This document shows positions 27,492-32,618 of a stretch of 32,618 nt of DNA, piece after piece. Below the pieces are notes generated by a model. That model was given only the letters and a program-made list of their open reading frames with translations. It ran no database searches and had not been told where the DNA came from. The DNA is from Runella defluvii. Its GTDB lineage: Bacteria; Bacteroidota; Bacteroidia; Cytophagales; Spirosomataceae. How positions within the stretch are numbered: the first letter of the stretch is position 1; the number at the start of each line of letters is the position of its first letter. A program made the translations under genes and the position numbers. Where the stretch lies: contig NZ_JACIBY010000009.1 of NCBI RefSeq assembly GCF_014195535.1, positions 261,322 to 293,939 of the forward strand, given 5' to 3'.

Positions 27492-28574
27492 TCACTTTCG
27501 CCACGTCTTTTCCAACAATCTTAACCAATTCTTATGAAATATATTCTCAATATCGCTTTCGGCGTAGCCGCGTTGGCGCAGTAGGTCTTGGTACTTTTGC
27601 AGGTCGGAGATGGTGTCTAAGTCGTAAGGCGACTGCTCACGGCCAAACATTCCGTCCAAATCCGTCCCAAATGCTACGTGGAGGCTGTTGCCCGTCAATT
27701 GGCAAATGTGGTCCCAGTGATCTACGAGTTTATCCATCGTTACGCCAAACTCTTTGGGGTCTGATTGACGTTGTACAAACCCTGGTGCCATCATCCAAGC
27801 ATCCAACGCCCCGCCAATTACGGCACCTCTTTCCACTAAACGTAAAATTTGCTCGTCAGAAAGTTGGCGTTGATGAGGCACCAACGTACGGCAGTTGTGG
27901 TGACTCGCCCAAATCGTACCTTTATAAATAGACAACGCTTCGTCAAAACCTTTGTCGGTAAGGTGCGTAGCGTCCAGAATTATTCCGAGCGCGTCCATTT
28001 CTCGTAATAAATCTTTTCCAGCAGCCGTCAAACCGTCGGTCGTAGCCGTGCCCGACGCATACCGACCTGGCCCGTACCAAGCAGGCCCAAGGGCACGCAA
28101 TCCGTAGCCGTAGGCTTTTTCGAGGTAAGAAAGATTTACCAACGAATCTGCTCCTTCTAAGGATAAAATAAAACCAACAGGTTTGGTTTCGTCGGGGATA
28201 GACGTATTTTCCCACAACGCAAGGTGCTTTGTGAGCCCTTCATAATCCGTAATTTGCACCATTTCACCCAAATCTGTCATGGCTTGGTACCACGCGAGTT
28301 GAGCTTGGGTCATGGCCCAAGCTTGGGCGGGAGAATACCAGCCGTCAAAGGCACTGCCACGCTCGGTTACTCTGGCCAGTTGCGTTGCCACGACCAAGCC
28401 AATTTTCCCTTTTCGAAGTTCGGGCAACGAAACCGTCCCTTTACCACGGTCGCGTTTATCGGTTAAGTTTTTTTCAATTTCACGTTCACGAAGTTCCTGA
28501 ACAGAACACGTATAGTCACGGTTCCATTCGACGGCATTCATGGCCATGTCGAGGTGTGCGTCAATGATAAGCAT
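27492..28574 (-). CDS. Membrane dipeptidase (peptidase family M19)
   Basis: This 360-aa zinc enzyme hydrolyses dipeptides, often with a D-residue at the C-terminal position. The metal ligands are in place: His7 and Asp9 (DAHLD), bridging Glu140 (LSLEGAD), His204 (DATHL) and the His225/226 pair (ASHHN). Asp305 (FGTDLDG) is the conserved catalytic-site Asp. There is no signal peptide, so it is cytoplasmic despite the family name. A relic 3' end of a similar gene lies at 20573-20644. It is transcribed divergently from the cytochrome gene and converges with the two-component operon. Confidence 0.93.
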   Translation of the reverse strand: MLIIDAHLDMAMNAVEWNRDYTCSVQELREREIEKNLTDKRDRGKGTVSLPELRKGKIGLVVATQLARVTERGSAFDGWYSPAQAWAMTQAQLAWYQAMTDLGEMVQITDYEGLTKHLALWENTSIPDETKPVGFILSLEGADSLVNLSYLEKAYGYGLRALGPAWYGPGRYASGTATTDGLTAAGKDLLREMDALGIILDATHLTDKGFDEALSIYKGTIWASHHNCRTLVPHQRQLSDEQILRLVERGAVIGGALDAWMMAPGFVQRQSDPKEFGVTMDKLVDHWDHICQLTGNSLHVAFGTDLDGMFGREQSPYDLDTISDLQKYQDLLRQRGYAESDIENIFHKNWLRLLEKTWRK

Positions 28575-28608
28575 GGTTAATTTGTTAGGTACTTGTTCAA
28601 AACAGCCT

Positions 28609-28616
28609 CAAATCTA
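28609..28616 (-). promoter_or_regulatory. Candidate -7 box for the dipeptidase gene
   Basis: On the minus strand the sequence is TAGATTTG, a perfect TANNTTTG, 34 bp before the ATG at 28574. I see no TTG at 19-21 bp upstream. Confidence 0.45.
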
Positions 28617-28657
28617 TCAAATCTCCACGTTTTCCTAACTTATTTTAGCGTAGATTC

Positions 28658-28687
28658 TTGGAAACTTTTACTTTTTATCTATGTTTG
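28658..28687 (+). promoter_or_regulatory. Bacteroidota promoter of the cytochrome c gene
   Basis: TTG (28658-28660), a spacer of exactly 19 bp, then TATGTTTG (28680-28687) match the Bacteroidota primary sigma consensus TTG-N19-TANNTTTG. Transcription would start near 28693, about 35 bp before the ATG at 28728. Confidence 0.72.
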
Positions 28688-28727
28688 CTATCGTAATCAA
28701 AGTTCCCATTTAAACCTCTTCCTTCCC

Positions 28728-29243
28728 ATGAAAAAATGGATTTTATCCCTTTTTGGAGTAACTGCCATCGCTTCTTTATTGGCTTTAACTCCCTCTCGCA
28801 CCACTGCCCCCTCTGCTGACCCTCGTGAAGACAGCCTAGCTGCTGACCGCGCCAAGCACGTAAAAGCCATTAAGGAGGCGATTGTGGGCAAAGAAAAATT
28901 ACCCGCAGAACAGGTATTCAAAAACATTAAAATTTTTAAGGGTCAACCCGCAGAAGCCGTTTTGGGCATCATGGAAAACCGTTGGAGCAAAACGCTGGGC
29001 GTAAGCTGTAGCCACTGCCACAACCTAAACGACTGGGCATCGGACGAAAAAGGCGACCACAAAATTGCGACTGATATGGTGGCGATGGTGGGCAAAATCA
29101 ACGATGAAGTCATTGCTGCGTTGCCTTCCTACGCAACTAAAGACCGTAAACCTCGCATCGGTTGCTCTACTTGCCACCGTGGCGAAGCACACCCAGGCCG
29201 TCCTAACGGTGCTCGTCCAGCAGGTGGCCCTCCAAGAAACTAA
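28728..29243 (+). CDS. Diheme c-type cytochrome, reaction-centre cytochrome subunit-like
   Basis: The start is the ATG at 28728, which gives a signal peptide (MKKWILSLFGVTAIASLLAL); an upstream in-frame extension lacks one. The 171-aa protein has two heme-c sites, CSHCH at 94-98 and CSTCH at 146-150. The segment AEQVFKNIKIFKGQPAEAVL followed by FA/WASDEKGDHKIATDMVAM is typical of small proteins related to the cytochrome subunit of photosynthetic reaction centres, which in Bacteroidota occur without photosynthesis. Met81, Met118 or Met120 could be axial ligands. It should be a periplasmic electron carrier. The C-terminus is Gly/Pro/Arg-rich. It has its own promoter and terminator. Confidence 0.88.
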   Translation: MKKWILSLFGVTAIASLLALTPSRTTAPSADPREDSLAADRAKHVKAIKEAIVGKEKLPAEQVFKNIKIFKGQPAEAVLGIMENRWSKTLGVSCSHCHNLNDWASDEKGDHKIATDMVAMVGKINDEVIAALPSYATKDRKPRIGCSTCHRGEAHPGRPNGARPAGGPPRN

Positions 29244-29269
29244 TCATCTCACAATAAGACAGTTATTAA

Positions 29270-29308
29270 CCTCCCGAAAGTTTAGAACTTTCGGGAGGTT
29301 TGTTTTTT
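29270..29308 (+). terminator. Intrinsic terminator after the cytochrome c gene
   Basis: A perfect 13-bp stem (CCTCCCGAAAGTT with its complement) has a 3-nt loop and is followed by TTTGTTTTTT. It lies 27 bp past the stop codon and just before the promoter region of the histidine kinase gene. Confidence 0.95.
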
Positions 29309-29311
29309 AGA

Positions 29312-29358
29312 CTACCACAATTGGGGATAGTAAACGGATAAAGAAGTCCATAACTTTG
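29312..29358 (+). promoter_or_regulatory. Regulated promoter 1: CTACC-N4-TTGGGGA motif and -7 box
   Basis: The motif CTACCACAATTGGGGA (29312-29327) begins 39 bp before the -7 box TAACTTTG (29351-29358), which fits TANNTTTG perfectly. No -33 TTG is present. Two more copies in this window have the same motif and the same 39-bp distance. The -7 box is about 43 bp before the ATG of the histidine kinase at 29401. The likely binder is the NarL-family regulator at 31822-32457 (inference). Confidence 0.72.
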
Positions 29359-29400
29359 GCCATTTGAAGAAGTTTATCTTCTAGCACAAATCTGCTCAAT

Positions 29401-31248
29401 ATGCGCCTTCTGCTTTTCTTCCTATTTTTCGGAGTGCGGACGCCACTTTGGGGGCAGCAGGTGCTCACCATTACCGATGCCCAACGAAGCAATCCTATTG
29501 CACCATACGTGTATGTATTTAAGGACAAAACCAAGCAACTCACTTACGAACAAGTAGCCCGATTTCCGTTGGATTCTTTCCAGCGATTAAACCAACAGGA
29601 AATTGTTCAATTTGGTTATTTCTACGAGAAAATCTGGCTGCGGTTCGAGATAAAAAATAAGACAAAGGAAGACCTCTACCTCATTCATAGCTACCGGGGG
29701 TTTCGTCGGATGGACGTTATTATTATTGACGAAAACGGGCAAAAAAGGGCGTATCAGGCGGGTGAATCAATGCCTGCTTTCTATCAACAAGTACAGACAA
29801 AGCCCCCCGTTTTTCCAATCGGTAGTCATCCTTCTACTGTTTATCTTTCTATCGTAACGGGAAATGCCCACGGCGATTTTATTCACATTGGTAATTTGGA
29901 ACAAGCACTCTCCTACCAGCGATTCAATACCGTCTGGCAAAGTTTTGCAATGGGTATTTATGTGCTTGTCTTTATCTATGCCTTTATTTTTGCAATTCGC
30001 CTGCGAGACTCTCTGATTGGCTGGTACGCCTTGCTGATGCTGAGTATTCTTTTCTTCTACGTTGATTATTACAGTTTTTTCCCCATCAACAAATACGTCA
30101 ATACGGCTTTTGCTTATCAGCTTTGCTGGTCGCTTTTCCACGTTTATTTTCTCAACCTTCGTGCTTATTCCAAAAGCTTGTATTGGGCGATTTTAGGCTT
30201 AAACGGGCTGTTTTATGCTAATTCAGCCATTACTCAACTTGTTCAATTAGTGGAGCCAAGCTTCGTTTCTCCGCTTTTTCGGCTACTCCTGTGGCTCAAA
30301 GTTGACTGGGGCGGGTTTATTTTGCTCGTGTTGTTTCTTTTGTTGGTGAGTCTGATTTATGTGGCCATCAAAAACCTAAAGCAAGTCTGGGTGTATGCCA
30401 TTGCATTCAGTATCAGCCTAATCGCCATGATTATCAGCATGTTCTCGCTCTATACTATTTCGTGGCTCCCCTACCTTCCTTACAATAATTTCTTTGTTCC
30501 CGGGACATTGATTGAAATCATCATGCTGGGCTTTATCCTTGCCGAACGTGCCAATAGACACCGCAAAGAACAAGCGCAAACCCAGAAACAACTCATCATT
30601 CAATTACAGGAAAACCTCCATCAGCAGCATAAACTCCTGCAAATCCGTGACGAAATCGCCCGCGACCTGCACGACGAAGTGGGCGCTACCCTCACGGGAA
30701 TTGCGACTTCAGCCAAAGTTGTTCAGAAGAAAATGGACAACCAACAGCCTGAGCTTAAAGCCGTATTGGGCCAAATGAAAAACGATTCGGAAGAGGCCAT
30801 TCAAACCATCAGAGATACCATCTGGGCCTTGAACCCCGACAACGATGCCCCCGAAAAGCTCATCGAAAAAATGAAAGCCGTGGGGTTTAAACTGCTTATC
30901 CCCCATGACATCATCTTTGTTTTTGAGAATGAAGTGCCTGTCAGCCAACTTCCCGTCTTTTCGATGGAACAACGGCGCAACTTGTATCTGGTCTATAAAG
31001 AAGCCCTGCACAACATCGCCAAACACAGCGAAGCAACCCACGCGCAGGTACGGATTTATCAACAAAACAGGGAGTTCCGCATTCGTATCTCAGACGATGG
31101 CAAAGGCTTTGATCCTGCCACAATCACTGATGGTAACGGGCTGAAAAATTTTCAAAAACGGGCGAAGGAAGGGGGATTTGAGGTGAACGTTTCGTCGAAA
31201 AGTGGGGCTAGAGTTGAGGTCGTGTTGTCAACTGCTTCTAAAACTTGA
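29401..31248 (+). CDS. 7TMR-DISM sensor histidine kinase
   Basis: The 615-aa kinase starts with a signal peptide (to about GQQ, residue 20). A periplasmic 7TMR-DISMED2-type jelly-roll domain (about 35-160) is followed by seven membrane helices (about 178-385), a coiled coil, and a HisKA_3 domain with phospho-acceptor His424 in ARDLHDEVGATLTG. The HATPase_c domain has the N box (YKEALHNIAKHS), G1 (SDDGKGFD) and G2 (GNGLKNFQKRA). The extracellular domain suggests sensing of a carbohydrate or other surface ligand. The NarL-type regulator at 31822 is its probable partner, although a toxin-antitoxin pair now separates them. Both genes share the same promoter motif, which supports the pairing. Confidence 0.93.
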   Translation: MRLLLFFLFFGVRTPLWGQQVLTITDAQRSNPIAPYVYVFKDKTKQLTYEQVARFPLDSFQRLNQQEIVQFGYFYEKIWLRFEIKNKTKEDLYLIHSYRGFRRMDVIIIDENGQKRAYQAGESMPAFYQQVQTKPPVFPIGSHPSTVYLSIVTGNAHGDFIHIGNLEQALSYQRFNTVWQSFAMGIYVLVFIYAFIFAIRLRDSLIGWYALLMLSILFFYVDYYSFFPINKYVNTAFAYQLCWSLFHVYFLNLRAYSKSLYWAILGLNGLFYANSAITQLVQLVEPSFVSPLFRLLLWLKVDWGGFILLVLFLLLVSLIYVAIKNLKQVWVYAIAFSISLIAMIISMFSLYTISWLPYLPYNNFFVPGTLIEIIMLGFILAERANRHRKEQAQTQKQLIIQLQENLHQQHKLLQIRDEIARDLHDEVGATLTGIATSAKVVQKKMDNQQPELKAVLGQMKNDSEEAIQTIRDTIWALNPDNDAPEKLIEKMKAVGFKLLIPHDIIFVFENEVPVSQLPVFSMEQRRNLYLVYKEALHNIAKHSEATHAQVRIYQQNREFRIRISDDGKGFDPATITDGNGLKNFQKRAKEGGFEVNVSSKSGARVEVVLSTASKT

Positions 31249-31302
31249 TTATGCACTTTATTTGTACTTATTTTGGTATTATAACAGCATATACAACTAC
31301 TT

Positions 31303-31542
31303 ATGAGACAAATAACTCTTAACGTACCTGATAGCGAATTTCCTTTTTTTATGAAATTGGTCAATGCACTCCCATTTGTACAAGTTACTCATACAGAGAC
31401 ACTTGAGAACACATTGAATCCTTCAGAAAAAGAAACATGGCAACTTATTAAGGAAGGATTTGAAGAGCTGAAGGAGGTCAAGCAAGGTAAACGCAGAGCC
31501 CATCCTGTTCAAGACCTATTAGATGAATTAGATGCTTCATAA
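31303..31542 (+). CDS. Antitoxin-like protein of a RelE/ParE-type toxin-antitoxin pair
   Basis: This 79-aa protein opens with a strand (RQITLNVPDSEFPFFMKLV) and continues with acidic/basic helices ending KRRAHPVQDLLDEL. The layout is that of the small antitoxins that accompany Bacteroidota and cyanobacterial RelE/ParE toxins: an N-terminal beta strand and helix, and a C-terminal toxin-wrapping helix. It is followed by the damaged toxin gene with the usual tight spacing (stop at 31542, toxin ATG at 31544). It appears intact. Antitoxins of this type usually repress their own promoter, but no obvious operator is visible in the 54-bp gap upstream. Confidence 0.75.
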   Translation: MRQITLNVPDSEFPFFMKLVNALPFVQVTHTETLENTLNPSEKETWQLIKEGFEELKEVKQGKRRAHPVQDLLDELDAS

Positions 31543-31543
31543 A

Positions 31544-31726
31544 ATGGTACAGATTTATACCATTGATAGCTTCGACCGCGAGTTTAAGCGGCTCGCAAAA
31601 AAATATGCTTCATTAAGAGCTGACTTAGGTCAGTTAATCAAACAACTTTACGATAAATCAGAACGAGCCGATATACCAGATAAATTGTTGCAAGGTTTAA
31701 TTGCTCAAGCCATAGACGCTAAATAG
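31544..31726 (+). pseudogene. RelE/ParE-family toxin with an internal deletion
   Basis: The 60-aa reading frame (from the ATG at 31544; an ATG at 31532 overlapping the antitoxin is also in frame) begins like a typical toxin of this family, with SFDREFKRLAKKYASL and then DLGQLIKQL. It jumps at once to YDKSERADIPDKLL, which in full-length members (about 100-110 aa) is the C-terminal helix. From my knowledge of the family the missing part is about 45 residues: the central strands with the GTPLG-N-CYKIRLA and KGKSGGARVITY-type motifs that form the active face. The deletion kept the frame, so a short protein can still be made. It is probably non-toxic; it might still bind the antitoxin. Confidence 0.72.
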
Positions 31727-31746
31727 AAGAGAATTTGAAAACGCGC

Positions 31747-31793
31747 CTACCCAAATTGGGGAGAACGCATTCATTTGGTTTTCCTTAGCTTTA
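31747..31793 (+). promoter_or_regulatory. Regulated promoter 2: CTACC-N4-TTGGGGA motif and -7 box
   Basis: The motif CTACCCAAATTGGGGA (31747-31762) begins 39 bp before TAGCTTTA (31786-31793), one mismatch from TANNTTTG. The spacing is identical to that of promoter 1. No -33 TTG is present. The -7 box ends 28 bp before the ATG of the response regulator at 31822, so the regulator has its own promoter independent of the kinase gene. Confidence 0.68.
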
Positions 31794-31821
31794 TGGCAAC
31801 AATCATTTTCAATCGCTCTCA

Positions 31822-32457
31822 ATGATTAGTATCGTTATTTTTGAAGACAATAAAGTGCTTAGGCAAAGCCTGACACTCTATTTTAATAACACCGAAGGAA
31901 TTTATTTGGCTGGAGCCTACGAAGATGCCAACGAAGCCGTAGCCAAAATCCGTAAACATCGCCCCGACGTAGTGCTGATGGATATTCAGATGCCTGGACT
32001 TTCGGGTATTGAGGCATTGAGTCGAATAAAAGCTACTTTTCCAGACACCAAAGTGCTGATTCACACCATTTTCGAGGATGACCACCGCATCTTTTCGGCG
32101 GTTTGCGGCGGTGCCTCGGGCTATGTCCTCAAAAGCCCTGACCCCGATGATGTACTTCAGGCCATACAAGATGTGTATCAAGGCGGCGCGCACATGTCGC
32201 CCGCCATTGCACTCAAAGTGATGCAGATGTTTCAAAGCCAGTTTGTGCAGTCACAACCCACGTATGTCGAACTGACAGGCAGGGAGCGTGAGGTGTTGGC
32301 TTGCATGGTTAAAGGGATGAGTTACAAGATGATAGCCCACTCGTGTAATTTAAGCGTCCACACCGTGCATTACCACATCAAGCACATTTACGAAAAACTA
32401 CACGTCAACTCAGCCCCCGAAGCAGTGGTGAAAGCCATTGAGCAAAAGTTGGTTTAA
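31822..32457 (+). CDS. Response regulator, NarL/FixJ family (likely partner of the 7TMR-DISM kinase)
   Basis: This 211-aa regulator has a receiver domain with acidic Glu8/Asp9, phospho-acceptor Asp54 (VVLMDIQMPG), Thr in LIHTIF and Lys in YVLKSPD. The LuxR-type helix-turn-helix is at about 150-202 (LTGREREVLACM, SYKMIAHSC, SVHTVHYHIKHIYEKL). The gene has its own promoter with the CTACC-N4-TTGGGGA motif. The same motif precedes the kinase gene and occurs once more downstream, so this protein is the natural candidate for the binder and an autoregulator. It is separated from the kinase gene by the antitoxin and damaged toxin genes. Confidence 0.93.
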   Translation: MISIVIFEDNKVLRQSLTLYFNNTEGIYLAGAYEDANEAVAKIRKHRPDVVLMDIQMPGLSGIEALSRIKATFPDTKVLIHTIFEDDHRIFSAVCGGASGYVLKSPDPDDVLQAIQDVYQGGAHMSPAIALKVMQMFQSQFVQSQPTYVELTGREREVLACMVKGMSYKMIAHSCNLSVHTVHYHIKHIYEKLHVNSAPEAVVKAIEQKLV

Positions 32458-32460
32458 AAA

Positions 32461-32507
32461 CTACCAATTTTGGGGAGATTAGAGTTTAGATGAATCCCTG
32501 ACCTTTG
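32461..32507 (+). promoter_or_regulatory. Regulated promoter 3: CTACC-N4-TTGGGGA motif and -7 box
   Basis: The motif CTACCAATTTTGGGGA (32461-32476) starts four bases after the regulator's stop codon. Exactly 39 bp from its first base is GACCTTTG (32500-32507), one mismatch from TANNTTTG. As in the other two copies a CC pair precedes the box and C precedes TTT. No gene follows before the terminator at 32562-32595. Confidence 0.6.
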
Positions 32508-32512
32508 TCTCA

Positions 32513-32595
32513 GTCATTTACTAAGGCTTCCCTTGGAAATTACTTTTTCAAAAAATATTTTCAAAAAATCCACTCAATTTGGAGTGGATTTTTTG
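32513..32595 (+). ncRNA. Candidate small RNA driven by regulated promoter 3
   Basis: A transcript starting a few bases after the -7 box at 32500-32507 would end at the intrinsic terminator, giving an RNA of about 80 nt. It has no credible reading frame. It contains a possible small hairpin (TAAGG-CTTC-CCTTG region, about 32522-32535) and a 12-nt direct repeat TTTTCAAAAAAT (32545-32556 and 32558-32569). The second copy of this repeat forms one side of the terminator stem, so the first could compete for it. The 5' end is estimated. The alternative is that this is only the 3' UTR of the regulator gene. Confidence 0.4.
32562..32595 (+). terminator. Intrinsic terminator after the regulator / candidate small RNA
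   Basis: A perfect 14-bp stem (CAAAAAATCCACTC with its complement) encloses a 6-nt loop. The stem ends in a run of six T followed by GCTT. It lies 105 bp past the regulator's stop codon and about 50 bp after the estimated start of the candidate small RNA. Confidence 0.88.
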
Positions 32596-32618
32596 CTTAA
32601 AAATTGTCAAATTATAGA

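Noticed and set aside
28593..28727. N-terminal extension of the cytochrome by 45 codons
   Set aside because: The extension covers the promoter and is not signal-like; the ATG at 28728 gives a clean signal peptide.
31727..31800. A frame after the toxin reading TQIGENAF, reminiscent of the missing toxin core (TPLGNNCY)
   Set aside because: It is interrupted by stops towards the toxin and its DNA is the CTACC-N4-TTGGGGA motif and promoter shared with two other non-coding sites, so the resemblance is best taken as chance.

Overview
The window looks like a chromosomal segment of a Bacteroidota species, most likely a Cytophagales member (Runella/Spirosoma/Arcicella-like; this placement is inference). 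The evidence is a SusC/SusD outer-membrane pair, an FG-GAP/UnbV lipoprotein, 7TMR-DISM and NarL-type two-component genes, Bacteroidota-type -7 boxes (TANNTTTG), and the absence of Shine-Dalgarno sequences.

Layout. Positions 1-272 hold a tandem array of identical tRNA-Val(UAC) genes (one partial, two complete) in exact 122-bp units. From 344 to 11250 the minus strand carries mostly housekeeping genes: a YdfG-like SDR, a small lipocalin-like protein, a phosphodiesterase/phosphatase four bases from polyphosphate kinase (ppk1), gyrB behind a strong hairpin terminator, a sepiapterin-reductase-like SDR and a DUF5107-TPR protein. A lone Uma2-type nuclease-fold gene (11344-11952, plus) separates these from a minus-strand nutrient-uptake operon at 20394-11956: a stand-alone 96-aa carboxypeptidase-regulatory-like ORF, SusC, SusD and a large FG-GAP/UnbV lipoprotein. 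Positions 20395-20807 are non-coding except for the relic 3' end of a second M19 dipeptidase gene.

An AT-rich accessory block follows. On the minus strand (24174-20808) are a 552-aa GATase/ThuA-like protein with a WWWW motif, a subtilase (S8) without a signal peptide, and a 79-aa protein that resembles a free I9-type protease propeptide. The first two genes are preceded by the same 49-bp element (44/49 identical) at nearly the same distance from their starts. Divergent from them (24559-27365, plus) is a four-gene operon: a Cys-rich anchored protein, a polytopic membrane protein, a histidine kinase and a NarL-type regulator. A perfect 20-bp dyad lies between the two operons.

The last part has an intact M19 dipeptidase (minus) and a diheme cytochrome c (plus, with a textbook Bacteroidota promoter and a strong terminator). 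These are followed by a 7TMR-DISM histidine kinase and a NarL-family regulator, which are separated by a toxin-antitoxin pair whose toxin has lost its core. The most notable signal is here. The 16-bp motif CTACC-N4-TTGGGGA occurs three times: before the kinase, before the regulator and after the regulator. Each copy starts exactly 39 bp upstream of a TANNTTTG-like -7 box, and none of the three promoters has a -33 TTG. The third copy drives no visible gene but is followed within 100 bp by an intrinsic terminator, so it may produce a small RNA of about 80 nt. I read this as a self-regulating two-component circuit with a small-RNA output; it rests on pattern and spacing, not on experiment.
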